NCBI GenBank assembly: GCA_030683155.1
Contig: JAUXMV010000108.1
Coordinates: 1-64,000 of the forward strand
Length of the DNA stretch: 64,000 bases
Source: Bacteroidales bacterium
Lineage (GTDB): Bacteria > Bacteroidota > Bacteroidia > Bacteroidales > F082
Reading direction: 5' to 3'
The position numbers and the translations under genes were made by a program. Positions 43,609 through 55,323 of the stretch are shown here, piece after piece (position 1 is the stretch's first letter; every line of letters starts with the position of its first letter). The notes under the pieces are model-generated. The model saw nothing but the letters and a program-made list of their open reading frames with translations, was not told where the DNA came from and ran no database searches.

Positions 43609-45084
43609 TTAGTAACCTGGATTCTGACTTAAGTTTGGATTGGCATCACGCTCCTTCTGCGGAATGGGATACAACAAATATTTTTCTGACATATTTGTTT
43701 TTCCAATTGAATGCAGAAACTGTATTGCGTATTGTCCGTTGTTGACCCTTATCAGATCAAACCAACGCTGACCTTCAAAAGCAAGTTCCATGCGGCGTTC
43801 GTTCAAAACTTTCTCCCTAAAGGCTGTTTGCGACAATCCACTCACTGCAGCTAACCCGGCACGGGCGCGCACCAGATTGAGTGGTGCTTCTGCCTGTGAA
43901 GTATTTCCAAGTTCATTCATTGCTTCAGCTTTCATTAAAAGCACATCAGCATAACGCAAAACAGGGAAATTCATCGGGCTGTTGTCATAGGATGCCGAAA
44001 TAGCTTTTGAGACCAGAAATTTACGCAGATTGTAGCCCGTCAATGAATAAGATGCCTGATAAGCTTTTCCGTCAAAGGAAGGGCAGCCTTCAAACAAGAC
44101 TGTTCCATCTTTTCGCAGATCGCCTGCTTCATATTTATTCATAAACTCCTGCGTTGGCTGATTCCATCCCCAACCGCCGGCCACCATGTCAGCGCCTCTC
44201 GGACCGGTGAAAGTACTTAGCCATGATGCCTGATTTTCATTCGACCAGAAATTGTTTCCTGCATTGGCAACATATTGAATTTCAAACAGCGACTCATTGG
44301 AATTTTTCTTCAAAGGATTGAAGTTATCTGCATAATTTTGGTTCAAGGCATAACCCAAACCATCGACAAGTATGCAGAAATCAAGTGATTGCTGCCAGTT
44401 GCCCAAAGTAAGATGCACCTTAGCAAGCATACCATAAGCACTTCCTTTTGAGGCCCTTCCAATATCTGAACCGGTGTAGCTTTCCTTCGGAGGAAGCAAT
44501 TCTGCAGCTTTGGTAAAATCAGCAATAATCTGTTCGTAAACAAGATTTTTGGGCGTCCGGAAAGGCCGCAAATCATCACCGGGTTTCACAGGTGAAAGCA
44601 CCAAAGGCACATCGCCAAAAAAGCGCACAAGAATGAAATAATAATGCGCTCTGAGAAAATAAGCCTCACCAAGCACCCTGTTTTTAACGGCATCTGAGAT
44701 CTCCATGTCCGGTACATTTTCCAAAATAATGTTAGTGCGCAGAATTCCAGGCCAGGGACCTCGCCATAAATCAAGTACGCCCTGATTATCTGTTGCCGTA
44801 ACAAAATTGGCGTTGTCCTGCGTTTCCTGTCCGTCAGAACCACCTCCGGCACCTACAATGCTGTTGCCGGCCATGATATCAGTGGTCCACATGCGCATAT
44901 TGTAAAGTTTTGGCCATTGAAGGGGTTGATAAGCGCCGTTGATGGCAGCCACAGCATCAGCCTCAGTTTTGAAGAAATTTGCTGTATTGATAGAGTCTTC
45001 AGGTGATTTTGTAAGAAAATCCTTTTTACACCCTGAAAGAATCGTCAGACTTATAATAAGGAATGTTATAATTCTTGTTTTCAT
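43609..45084 (-). CDS. susD: SusD-family starch/glycan-binding lipoprotein
   Basis: The 491-residue lipoprotein (ILSGCKKDFL, Cys19) has the SusD/RagB layout: an N-terminal TPR-rich part (AYFLRAHYYFILVRFFGDVP) and the conserved C-terminal pattern RRMELAFEGQRWFDLIRV with LYPIPQKERDANPNL at the end. SusD lids the SusC transporter and captures the oligosaccharide. It starts 17 bases after the SusC stop. The partner glycan is inferred from the neighbouring GH66 and GH31. Confidence 0.95.
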   Translation of the reverse strand: MKTRIITFLIISLTILSGCKKDFLTKSPEDSINTANFFKTEADAVAAINGAYQPLQWPKLYNMRMWTTDIMAGNSIVGAGGGSDGQETQDNANFVTATDNQGVLDLWRGPWPGILRTNIILENVPDMEISDAVKNRVLGEAYFLRAHYYFILVRFFGDVPLVLSPVKPGDDLRPFRTPKNLVYEQIIADFTKAAELLPPKESYTGSDIGRASKGSAYGMLAKVHLTLGNWQQSLDFCILVDGLGYALNQNYADNFNPLKKNSNESLFEIQYVANAGNNFWSNENQASWLSTFTGPRGADMVAGGWGWNQPTQEFMNKYEAGDLRKDGTVLFEGCPSFDGKAYQASYSLTGYNLRKFLVSKAISASYDNSPMNFPVLRYADVLLMKAEAMNELGNTSQAEAPLNLVRARAGLAAVSGLSQTAFREKVLNERRMELAFEGQRWFDLIRVNNGQYAIQFLHSIGKTNMSEKYLLYPIPQKERDANPNLSQNPGY

Positions 45085-45101
45085 CTTTTTCTTTTTTAAA
45101 A

Positions 45102-48100
45102 TTAAAGTCCAATATTCACTCCGATGCTGTAGGTAGCAGTAACAGGATAGACGCTGTTATCTATTCCATTTGTACCAACTTCAGGATCAAATCCGGTGTA
45201 TTTTGTAATCGTATAAAGATTTATTGCAGAGGCATATAGCCTAACTGAACTTATCTGGAAGCGATTCAGCAGTCTTTCGGGCAGTGTATATCCAAACACA
45301 AGACTTTTCAGGCGCAGATAATCACCGTCTTCAACGAATCTGTCGGAAGGACGGGCATTTTTGTTGGGGTCGTTATACACAGCACGCGGAACGCTGTTGC
45401 TCGTTCCCGGGCCTGTCCATCGTTCGAGTGTATTCACCGTCTGATTTTGTGCTACTGACATGGCTTCGGCCCATATGCGGTTGGCATTGAGAATCTTATT
45501 GCCTGCAACACCTTGCAGAAATATTGTCAGATCGAAATTTTTGTAATTGAAAGTGTTGCCAAGCGCAAACATGAACTTCGGATTAGGATTGCCGAGAAAA
45601 ACACGGTCTTTATCGTCGATAACGCCGTCATTGTTCATGTCTTTGAAGCGAATATCTCCGGCAGAAGTTCTGTTATAAGGATCATTTCCAGGAACCTGCA
45701 CCGCATGTCTGTCAACTTCGTCCTGCGACTGAAAAATGCCATCCGTAACAAATCCAAAAAACTGATTTATTGGAAAACCAGCCTGAATCAATGCCAGGTT
45801 GTAATTGAGGCCAATACTTCCACTAGTCATTGGCACCGTGTCGTTCAGGTCAACAACTTTATTACGGTTAAATGAGAAATTCAGATTTGTTGTCCAGCCT
45901 AAAGGACCAGTGAGATTGTGAGAATTGACAGCAAATTCAAAACCTCTGTTTTCCATTTTTCCAGCGTTGATTGATGAAACATAAACATCAGAATAACCTG
46001 TCGAAACAGGCACGCTCATTGGGACAAGCATTTGCTCGGTATTCTTCACATAAGCATCCACAGCTACTTCAATTCTATGATTGAAGAAAGTGGCATCAAC
46101 ACCAATATTGGCTTGTTTTTGCTCTTCCCACTGTACATTTGGATTGGGCATCACATTAGGCACAACTGCATTGACAATCTGTCCGTTAAAGTTGTACAAA
46201 ATTGTCTGAAGTGCAGATGCAAAAGAATAATTTCCGATTTCCTGATTTCCCGTGACTCCGTAGCCTGCGCGTACTTTCATATCGCTCAGGAAATCGAAAG
46301 ACTCCATAAATGACTCTTCTGATATCCTCCATGCGATGCTGGCTGAAGGAAATGTTCCCCACTTGTTTCCTTCACCAAAGCGGGAAGAACCATCACGTCT
46401 GAGTGTTGCTGTAGCCATGTACTTCCCGTTGAATGAGTAGTTTGCCCTTCCCATTAAGGAGAGCAATGACCATGAGCTTGTGTTTCCATCAATGGTTGGC
46501 ATGATGCTGCCGTTGGTCATCTGCTGTGTGAGTTGGCTTGAAAAACCCTGAATTGAACCGTTCAGAAAATTATAACGGTTTTCCTGCGCACTCGTACCAG
46601 CCATTGCTGTAAAACTGTGCTTTCCGACATTTTTTTCGTAAGTGAAATAATTGTCCCAAACCCAGGTAAAATTCTTGTTATACCTTTCGTAGAGGTAATC
46701 ATTTTCGTTGATGGTAGCATCCCATTTGTAGGATGGCGCCCAGGTGCGGTCGTTCCAGAAGTTGGCTTGCAGACCGAAAGTTGATTTAAATTTCAAGTCT
46801 TCCATGAGACGCAATTCACCAAAAACTGAACCCAGCAGGTTGTATCCGTGGGTAGAATTATCCACATTTTTTGCCAAACCGATCGGATTTGTGATATCGC
46901 CATCCCATATAGGTTGCGCAACAGGGCCGGAATACACTCCGCCTTCTCTGAAAACAGGCTGCGTTGGCAGCGCAAGCATAGTGTTTCTGATATTGTAGTT
47001 TCCGCTGGTTTTCAGATCGTGGTTCAATGTAAGGCTGTTGCCGAAAGTCAATCCATCGAATATTTTGGTGTCTGTATTAAACTGCACCGAAATGCGCTCA
47101 TAACCAGTTTTGGCAACGATACCTTCCTGTTTGAAATAATTTCCTGAGACATAGAAATTTGTTTTTTCGTTGCTGCCGGAATAAGAAAGGGAGTAATTCT
47201 GCATTGGGGCAGCATCAAAAAGTTCGCCGAGCCAATCGGTTCCAACACCCAGTGAAGAAGGATCGACAAAAGCCGGATTTGTTGCCAGTCCGGCATTTTC
47301 CATCATTTCATTGTGTAAGCCTGCAAACTGTGATGCATTGAGCATATCAATCATTTTGGCCGGTTGCTGCAAGCCAAAAAAGTAATTGAATCCCATTTTT
47401 GATTGCGTACTTTTTCCACGTTTGGTTGTAACAATCAACACACCATTTGCACCTCTTGAACCATAAATAGCAGTTGCAGATGCATCTTTGAGCACCTGAA
47501 TGCTTTCAACATCGTCCATGTTGAGCTGATTCAATCCACTCGAAACAGGCACACCATCAATAACGATCAAAGGATTGTTGTTGTTGATTGTACCAACACC
47601 CCTGATTCTGAAAGTTGCATCGGAGCCAGGAACCCCGGAAGAAATCACCTGCACACCGGCTGCTCTGCCTTGTAATGCATCGCTGACACTTGCCACCGGC
47701 ACAGAGCCGATATCTTTGGTCGAAACAACAGATACTGAACCGGTAAGATCTTTTTTACGCTGTGTTCCATAGCCAATCACAACCACCTCGTTTAATATTC
47801 CGGCAGTGGAATTCAACAATACATCCACTATCCCACGGTCAGCAACTACTTCTCTTTTTGTTTCATAACCAACATACGAAAAAAGCAAAGCTGTAGCACC
47901 TTCAGGAAGTTCAAGACTGTATTTACCTTCAAGATCAGTGACGGTTCCAAGCATTGTGCCTTCGATAAGTACGTTCACGCCCGGAATAGATTCGCGTGTC
48001 CTGCTGTCGCGCACAATTCCCATAACAAGTTGTCGCTGTTGCGGGGCGAGGACAATCAAATTTTCGCTGATAAGGCTGTACTGAGCGTTTGTGCCTTTGA

Positions 48101-48410
48101 GCAGATGCGCCATCAAGGCATCAATGCTCACAGTGCCTGAGATATCCAATGTGGTTCGGTGATCCATATCTATCAGATCGGATCTGTATAAAAACTTGAA
48201 ATCTGTTTTATTTTCAATCTGCTCAAATGCTTCCTTTAAAGGGGTGTTTTTGAGACTGAGGTTAATGTTGATGTTTTGCGAGAACACTGCGGCTGTCACC
48301 TGTGTGATACCTAAGATGAAAAGCAGTAGATATGTTTTCATTATTCTCCATGTTTTTTGATAATGAACAGATTGTTTGATAACAAGATGTTCATGGTACT
48401 TTTTTTTCAT
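45102..48410 (-). CDS. susC: SusC-family TonB-dependent transporter with N-terminal STN signalling domain
   Basis: I start at 48410 (MKKKYHEHLVIKQSVHYQKT); the longer open frame adds a basic leader of no known type. The 1102-residue product has a signal peptide, an STN domain (about 40-95: ININLSLKNTPLKEAFEQIE), a carboxypeptidase-regulatory domain (VRDSRTRESIPGVNVLIEGT), the plug (EVVVIGYGTQRKKDLTGSVS) and a 22-strand barrel. The STN domain marks it as a sensor that signals to the FecR encoded just upstream. It imports the sugar captured by SusD using TonB energy. Confidence 0.95.
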   Translation of the reverse strand: MKKKYHEHLVIKQSVHYQKTWRIMKTYLLLFILGITQVTAAVFSQNININLSLKNTPLKEAFEQIENKTDFKFLYRSDLIDMDHRTTLDISGTVSIDALMAHLLKGTNAQYSLISENLIVLAPQQRQLVMGIVRDSRTRESIPGVNVLIEGTMLGTVTDLEGKYSLELPEGATALLFSYVGYETKREVVADRGIVDVLLNSTAGILNEVVVIGYGTQRKKDLTGSVSVVSTKDIGSVPVASVSDALQGRAAGVQVISSGVPGSDATFRIRGVGTINNNNPLIVIDGVPVSSGLNQLNMDDVESIQVLKDASATAIYGSRGANGVLIVTTKRGKSTQSKMGFNYFFGLQQPAKMIDMLNASQFAGLHNEMMENAGLATNPAFVDPSSLGVGTDWLGELFDAAPMQNYSLSYSGSNEKTNFYVSGNYFKQEGIVAKTGYERISVQFNTDTKIFDGLTFGNSLTLNHDLKTSGNYNIRNTMLALPTQPVFREGGVYSGPVAQPIWDGDITNPIGLAKNVDNSTHGYNLLGSVFGELRLMEDLKFKSTFGLQANFWNDRTWAPSYKWDATINENDYLYERYNKNFTWVWDNYFTYEKNVGKHSFTAMAGTSAQENRYNFLNGSIQGFSSQLTQQMTNGSIMPTIDGNTSSWSLLSLMGRANYSFNGKYMATATLRRDGSSRFGEGNKWGTFPSASIAWRISEESFMESFDFLSDMKVRAGYGVTGNQEIGNYSFASALQTILYNFNGQIVNAVVPNVMPNPNVQWEEQKQANIGVDATFFNHRIEVAVDAYVKNTEQMLVPMSVPVSTGYSDVYVSSINAGKMENRGFEFAVNSHNLTGPLGWTTNLNFSFNRNKVVDLNDTVPMTSGSIGLNYNLALIQAGFPINQFFGFVTDGIFQSQDEVDRHAVQVPGNDPYNRTSAGDIRFKDMNNDGVIDDKDRVFLGNPNPKFMFALGNTFNYKNFDLTIFLQGVAGNKILNANRIWAEAMSVAQNQTVNTLERWTGPGTSNSVPRAVYNDPNKNARPSDRFVEDGDYLRLKSLVFGYTLPERLLNRFQISSVRLYASAINLYTITKYTGFDPEVGTNGIDNSVYPVTATYSIGVNIGL

Positions 48411-48603
48411 AAATTTGCTCACATTTAATTCTAATCCAAATGATTTGTCCCCTCGGGGATAAGTCGGGGATAATGCAGGCATGGTTTACTGGTACTAAAC
48501 CTTTGCTTCATTTTCCGGGACATTGAGGGTACGGGCCTGGCTCGTCCCTCATTTTTTTTCAACCTGCTGGCATGGCTCTATGATTTTGGGTTCATAACTA
48601 ACA

Positions 48604-49719
48604 TTATTTTTTTCTGAGATAAATATCCCTGAATACTATTTCATGCTTATATGACTGCTGAGATGAAAGCATTAGCGCATCCATCGCCTGATTGATTGTT
48701 TCCTTTTCAAAAACACCGGTAAACTTATAATTGCGAATATTTTCATCCACAAAATGAATTTTCACATCATACCAGCGCTCCAGCCTTACAGCCAGATCAC
48801 CAAATGTCTCATCGCGAAAAACTAGTTTTCCATCTTTCCAGAGTTTTTCTTTTTCTGTATTGATGTTTTTCTGCAACTTAATCGGAATAAGCTCCTCATT
48901 ATCTGGTTGTTGTCGTAATGTATGCGCATCCTGTGAGGCATGCGGCAGCTGACCTTTAACATGATTGATGTCTCTCAGAAAAATAAATTTTTCATTGGGT
49001 TTAAGAAAAACTTCTGAACCTTCGCTGCCATCTTCTTTCAACGGTACAACACTTAGGCTGCCACTGATGAGGGTTGTTTCTATGTGTCTTTCATCAGGGA
49101 AAGCCTTCACATTGAATGAGGTACCATAAACTTTTACTTTAATTTCGTTTGCAATTACGTGAAAAGGCTTGTCAGGATTTCTTTTCACATCAAAGAAAAC
49201 CTCCCCTTCCGCTTTTACCTCCCTTAAATGCCTGTTGAAATCGACTGCATACTTTATTGAACTGCCACCATTCAGCCAAACGGAAGAGGAATCAGGCAGT
49301 TTCACATGCGTTCGTTGGCCACGCGGCGAAAAAATATAGGTGTAACCTTGTTCATTTTGCAGATTACTCAAGCTCAGGTAAAAATAAATAATACCTGCAC
49401 TGAGCAGAATAAGCAAGGATGCAGCAGCAGCCACAGCCGCAAAAAAGTTGCGTCGCCTGACGGTAATCATACGAATTTTTGGCTGGATACGATTAAGAAG
49501 TTGTTCCCATTCACGTGAGGTATCTGTCCATTTGCCTTCTGTGAGCATTGCCTGAAATTGATGGTCAGCTATAATCTCATCATATATGAGCTGATGAAGT
49601 TCCGAATCCTTTATCCAGTCGGCGAGCGCTTGTTTTTCACTTGCTTCTGCCTTATTCTGAAGGTTTTGTATGATGAGGAACCAAGGGATATGCATTTTCA
49701 TAGGTGAATTATTATACAC
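48604..49719 (-). CDS. FecR-family anti-sigma factor
   Basis: The 371-residue protein has a short cytoplasmic N-terminal domain, one membrane helix at about residues 88-108 and a periplasmic FecR domain (YIFSPRGQRTHVKLPDSSSV, VWLNGGSSIKYAVDF). Its DUF4974-type C-terminal end (LVFRDETFGDLAVRLERWYD, YKFTGVFEKETINQAMDALM) interacts with the STN domain of SusC. It holds the ECF sigma factor inactive until the transporter sees substrate. Its position directly before susC fits the standard arrangement. The start at 49719 may be 18 or 24 bases too long; nearby ATGs at 49701 and 49695 are alternatives. Confidence 0.93.
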   Translation of the reverse strand: MYNNSPMKMHIPWFLIIQNLQNKAEASEKQALADWIKDSELHQLIYDEIIADHQFQAMLTEGKWTDTSREWEQLLNRIQPKIRMITVRRRNFFAAVAAAASLLILLSAGIIYFYLSLSNLQNEQGYTYIFSPRGQRTHVKLPDSSSVWLNGGSSIKYAVDFNRHLREVKAEGEVFFDVKRNPDKPFHVIANEIKVKVYGTSFNVKAFPDERHIETTLISGSLSVVPLKEDGSEGSEVFLKPNEKFIFLRDINHVKGQLPHASQDAHTLRQQPDNEELIPIKLQKNINTEKEKLWKDGKLVFRDETFGDLAVRLERWYDVKIHFVDENIRNYKFTGVFEKETINQAMDALMLSSQQSYKHEIVFRDIYLRKK

Positions 49720-49848
49720 CTATGACACACAAATGCGGTTCTACCACCAAAGGAATTTAAAAATAAATTAAAGAAAATTTAGCATTGTCTTGTCAAACTG
49801 CTCTAACAGCTTACAGGGCTGATGTTTACATTTTTTATCCATTTTGCT

Positions 49849-50976
49849 TTACAGCTCAATATCAAAAGACAGGCTATACGCGCTGATGCTATTTGACGGA
49901 ATTAATAATCTCGAGTAATCAAAACGAAATCCATATACTCCAATTCCGGCACCTAAAGTGTAATATCCAGCGCCACCTTTTGACTCAAACTCTTTTAGGC
50001 GGCCACCTCTTAATGCAAAAAGCATTGTCTCCTTAATGCTCAATCTTAATTCAGTTCCAAACTTATTGATAAAAGAAGTCGACCTGTTAAGGCTATTATC
50101 AGTTGAAGGTATAAATGAACCAAAGTAACCTAAATGTGAAGTCAGATTCAGGTTTTTACTTTTCTCTATTTCGTCCAGCCATCCATGAGAGTCAATAGCA
50201 TAAATGTTTGGTGTCTTTACTACAATTTTTTCAAGCTGATACGCTAAATCAATGCTGACTGTTGTTTCTTCCTTAATCCGGTAAATGTAAGTCATCATTG
50301 TCGCTCCACCTACATTGACTGGAATATTGTCTAGTTTTTGGCTCTTGACATAGCCAATTTTAGGACCAATATCCTGGGCTGATAAACCCAGGTTCATTCT
50401 GATATCAGCTTTTTCAGATACACGAAATTGCTTGCGATAGTCTAAGCCCAGGTCAACTGATAAAGTATAAAATGAAGTGGCGATTTTGGGGGCTAAATCG
50501 CTTTTAATAATTTTCACTCCTGCACCTGCAGATAATTCTTCACAGAAAGTATGCGCATACCGCAGACTGTGATAATATTGATAAGGCGTTCTCGTACCAT
50601 TGTAATCTGCAAACTGGACTTCACCTATGTGAAAATAATCAAATGAATAACCGAATGTATTCGTATTGTCAATAGAATAATAAATTCCAATATTTCCCAA
50701 AAATGTTTCGGGATTGTAGTTTGACCAGTTAGATAAATTAGTGACTATTCCTGCAACTTTCTTGTTTCTTGACAGCAATGCCGGATTTTGAGTCAGTCCC
50801 GCATTATTGTATATTAAAGCAGATACTATTCCTATTTCCCCAATTCCACCAATCTGAGGATGAGGATTAATATATAATATTGGCAAAGTCGCGGATGCAC
50901 CTGAAGTTGGTGGAGCCTGTGGATAAACATGCACTGTGATTACAGTCAATAATAAAAGTGTTAGGTGTTTTTTCAT
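49849..50976 (-). CDS. PorV/PorQ-like outer-membrane protein
   Basis: This 375-residue protein has a signal peptide (VHVYPQAPP) and the PorV-like start SATLPILYINPHPQIGGIGEIG followed by ALIYNNAGLTQNPALLSRNK. The rest is repeating amphipathic strands of a beta-barrel ending in AYSLSFDIEL. PorV delivers cargo for the type IX secretion system. The family also has stand-alone paralogues, and this appears to be one. It sits between the ECF sigma gene and fecR, an unusual place. The frame and signal peptide are good; the PorV assignment is from the N-terminal pattern. Confidence 0.78.
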   Translation of the reverse strand: MKKHLTLLLLTVITVHVYPQAPPTSGASATLPILYINPHPQIGGIGEIGIVSALIYNNAGLTQNPALLSRNKKVAGIVTNLSNWSNYNPETFLGNIGIYYSIDNTNTFGYSFDYFHIGEVQFADYNGTRTPYQYYHSLRYAHTFCEELSAGAGVKIIKSDLAPKIATSFYTLSVDLGLDYRKQFRVSEKADIRMNLGLSAQDIGPKIGYVKSQKLDNIPVNVGGATMMTYIYRIKEETTVSIDLAYQLEKIVVKTPNIYAIDSHGWLDEIEKSKNLNLTSHLGYFGSFIPSTDNSLNRSTSFINKFGTELRLSIKETMLFALRGGRLKEFESKGGAGYYTLGAGIGVYGFRFDYSRLLIPSNSISAYSLSFDIEL

Positions 50977-51057
50977 GGCTACTTTGTTTTTTATACATAA
51001 CGATCAGATTATCGGCATAGTATACACAATTTATCAAATCTTCAGCCCAAAACCTTT

Positions 51058-51162
51058 ATGTTGAATTTTTTGAAGGATGTTGAGATATTGGAGCATATTG
51101 AACAAGAAAGCTCCAACACAAGCATCCCTGCCCAGGAAATCTGGATGGTAAAAAAGAGGTAA
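51058..51162 (+). CDS. Possible 34-codon small ORF or gene remnant
   Basis: An ATG-initiated frame on the plus strand reads MLNFLKDVEILEHIEQESSN and ends with IPAQEIWMVKKR before TAA. The composition is coding-like (helical, few rare residues) and it lies in the 220-base gap between the PorV-like and sigma genes, antisense to both. It could be the tail of a vanished gene. There is no further support. Confidence 0.2.
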   Translation: MLNFLKDVEILEHIEQESSNTSIPAQEIWMVKKR

Positions 51163-51197
51163 GCCAAAGCTTCCAATTTGATGAGTACAAAAGGCTT

Positions 51198-51758
51198 CTA
51201 CAACGAAAAGAGCATTTGCAAATAAAAGGGTTTAAGCACTTTGCGTAGCTTTTTTAAGGCGATTGACATTTGGTTTTCGACTGTATTGACTGAAATCCCC
51301 AGCAATCCGGCAATGGCCTTATAGCTGAGTTCATCGTAGCGACTCATCCTGAAAATCTTCTGACACCTTTCCGGAAGCGAGCTGACAGCCTCTTCGATAA
51401 GTTTTTCGAGCTCAGCCATTTCAATTTTGTTGTTCAGATCAAAAGCATCTGTGTCAGACTGACTTATTTTTTGAAGCACGTGTTTGTGCAACTTTTCATT
51501 CCGCAATTGGTTCAGCGCCCTGTATCTTCCTGCCGTGTACAAATAAGCTTCGAGTGACGAATGAATTTCGAGCTTGTGCCGCTGCTCCCAGATATAAACA
51601 AAGATATCCTGAGCAATATTTTCGGCCATGGCCTCATTTTTAAAAAGCAAATAAAGATAACGGTTAAGACTGCCGAAATACTGATTAAACAACAGATGCA
51701 ACGCCTCAACATCGTCCTCTTTTAATCGTTTCAACAAGTCGTTTTCATCCATCATCAA
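51198..51758 (-). CDS. ECF RNA polymerase sigma factor (FecI/Bacteroidota type)
   Basis: The 186-residue protein has a sigma-70 region 2 (LHLLFNQYFGSLNRYLYLLF, AQDIFVYIWEQRHKLE) and a region 4 helix-turn-helix (LPERCQKIFRMSRYDELSYK, IAGLLGISVNTVENQMSIAL). Such factors pair with FecR and a SusC carrying an STN domain. It opens the PUL, though a PorV-like gene intervenes before fecR. It should direct transcription of the locus when alpha-glucan is sensed. The start MMMDEN has three ATG in a row; the first is used here. Confidence 0.94.
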   Translation of the reverse strand: MMMDENDLLKRLKEDDVEALHLLFNQYFGSLNRYLYLLFKNEAMAENIAQDIFVYIWEQRHKLEIHSSLEAYLYTAGRYRALNQLRNEKLHKHVLQKISQSDTDAFDLNNKIEMAELEKLIEEAVSSLPERCQKIFRMSRYDELSYKAIAGLLGISVNTVENQMSIALKKLRKVLKPFYLQMLFSL

Positions 51759-51829
51759 TATGCCTGTATGCTATCAGCATTCAAAAATAGGAATTTTAGT
51801 GATCAACAGGAAACCATTTAATCAATAAA

Positions 51830-52519
51830 CTAAAACTCCCAGCCAACAACAAAACTGATGTGCATCATGTCAATGCTACTTTCCGGATAATTATAACCGC
51901 TATAGCCTGAAAATCCCCCTTTTTCGACATAACTCTTCATTTCCATTCCAGCAGCGGCATAAATTCCGGATTTACGTCCAAAAGTTTTTCTTACACCAAT
52001 TTGTGGACTTATAAAATAGCCGGTTTTAGAAAAATGCATGGTGGTATTCAGCGTAATTCCTCCCTGAAGAGAAAAGTAGGGATTGACAGATTTATTTGTA
52101 TTGGAATAAGCCTTCATAGAAAGAAACACCGGAACAAGCAAGCTTTCTCTTTTGAGGTTTTTTCTGAGACCCGTCCCAATTCCTAAAGTCAAACCAGGAT
52201 TGAATTGATATGCGTTTATAAAATTGATTTTGTACCAATTATAATGACCATCACGTCCAAACTCCAGATCAAGGCCTGTTTCGAGGTATCCCCTGTAGCC
52301 TCTTTCGAACGCTGGTTTTGTTTTTTGAGAATCATTAGTGATTGAATCCGCTAATGTTGCATTCCATAAACTGATAACTGCAGGAGCATAATTGTCATAG
52401 TTCAGCTTTTCAATATTCGCTGTATCACTTTGAGAATACCTTGCTGAAAGCTGGGCTGTAAGACTACTGCTGTTGCCAAATAGGAGTAAGAAAAAAAAGA
52501 GAAATTGAACTAACCTCAT
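51830..52519 (-). CDS. Secreted outer-membrane barrel-type hypothetical protein (229 aa)
   Basis: A signal peptide (FLFFFLLLFGNSSSLTAQ) is followed by amphipathic strands (GYLETGLDLEFGRDG, NPYFSLQGGITLNTTMHF, SIDMMHISFVVGWEF) ending in a C-terminal aromatic residue, typical of small outer-membrane beta-barrels. No family is recognised. It lies 71 bases upstream of the ECF sigma gene on the same strand and may be transcribed with it. Confidence 0.75.
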   Translation of the reverse strand: MRLVQFLFFFLLLFGNSSSLTAQLSARYSQSDTANIEKLNYDNYAPAVISLWNATLADSITNDSQKTKPAFERGYRGYLETGLDLEFGRDGHYNWYKINFINAYQFNPGLTLGIGTGLRKNLKRESLLVPVFLSMKAYSNTNKSVNPYFSLQGGITLNTTMHFSKTGYFISPQIGVRKTFGRKSGIYAAAGMEMKSYVEKGGFSGYSGYNYPESSIDMMHISFVVGWEF

Positions 52520-55210
<2,691 letters not shown>

Positions 55211-55253
55211 ATTCAGTAATTCTGAATGAAGCCAACAGGGTAATACATTCACA

Positions 55254-55289
55254 TAAAAAAAGGTGGTCAGTTTTTGATCACCTTTTTTT
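55254..55289 (+). terminator. Intrinsic terminator after katG
   Basis: An inverted repeat (arms AAAAAAAGGTGGTCA and TGATCACCTTTTTTT, one G-T pair) ends in a T run 44 bases after the katG stop. The A-run on the 5' side may let it also stop the opposing nitroreductase operon. Confidence 0.9.
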
Positions 55290-55323
55290 GTGGGTATTCC
55301 TTTTGAGACGACCGTTATTGATA

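Noticed and set aside
48411-48482. 24-codon extension of susC
   Set aside because: The MKKKYHEH start is the normal one for this class. The extension (MPALSPTYPRGDKSFG) has no function and lies in promoter-like sequence.
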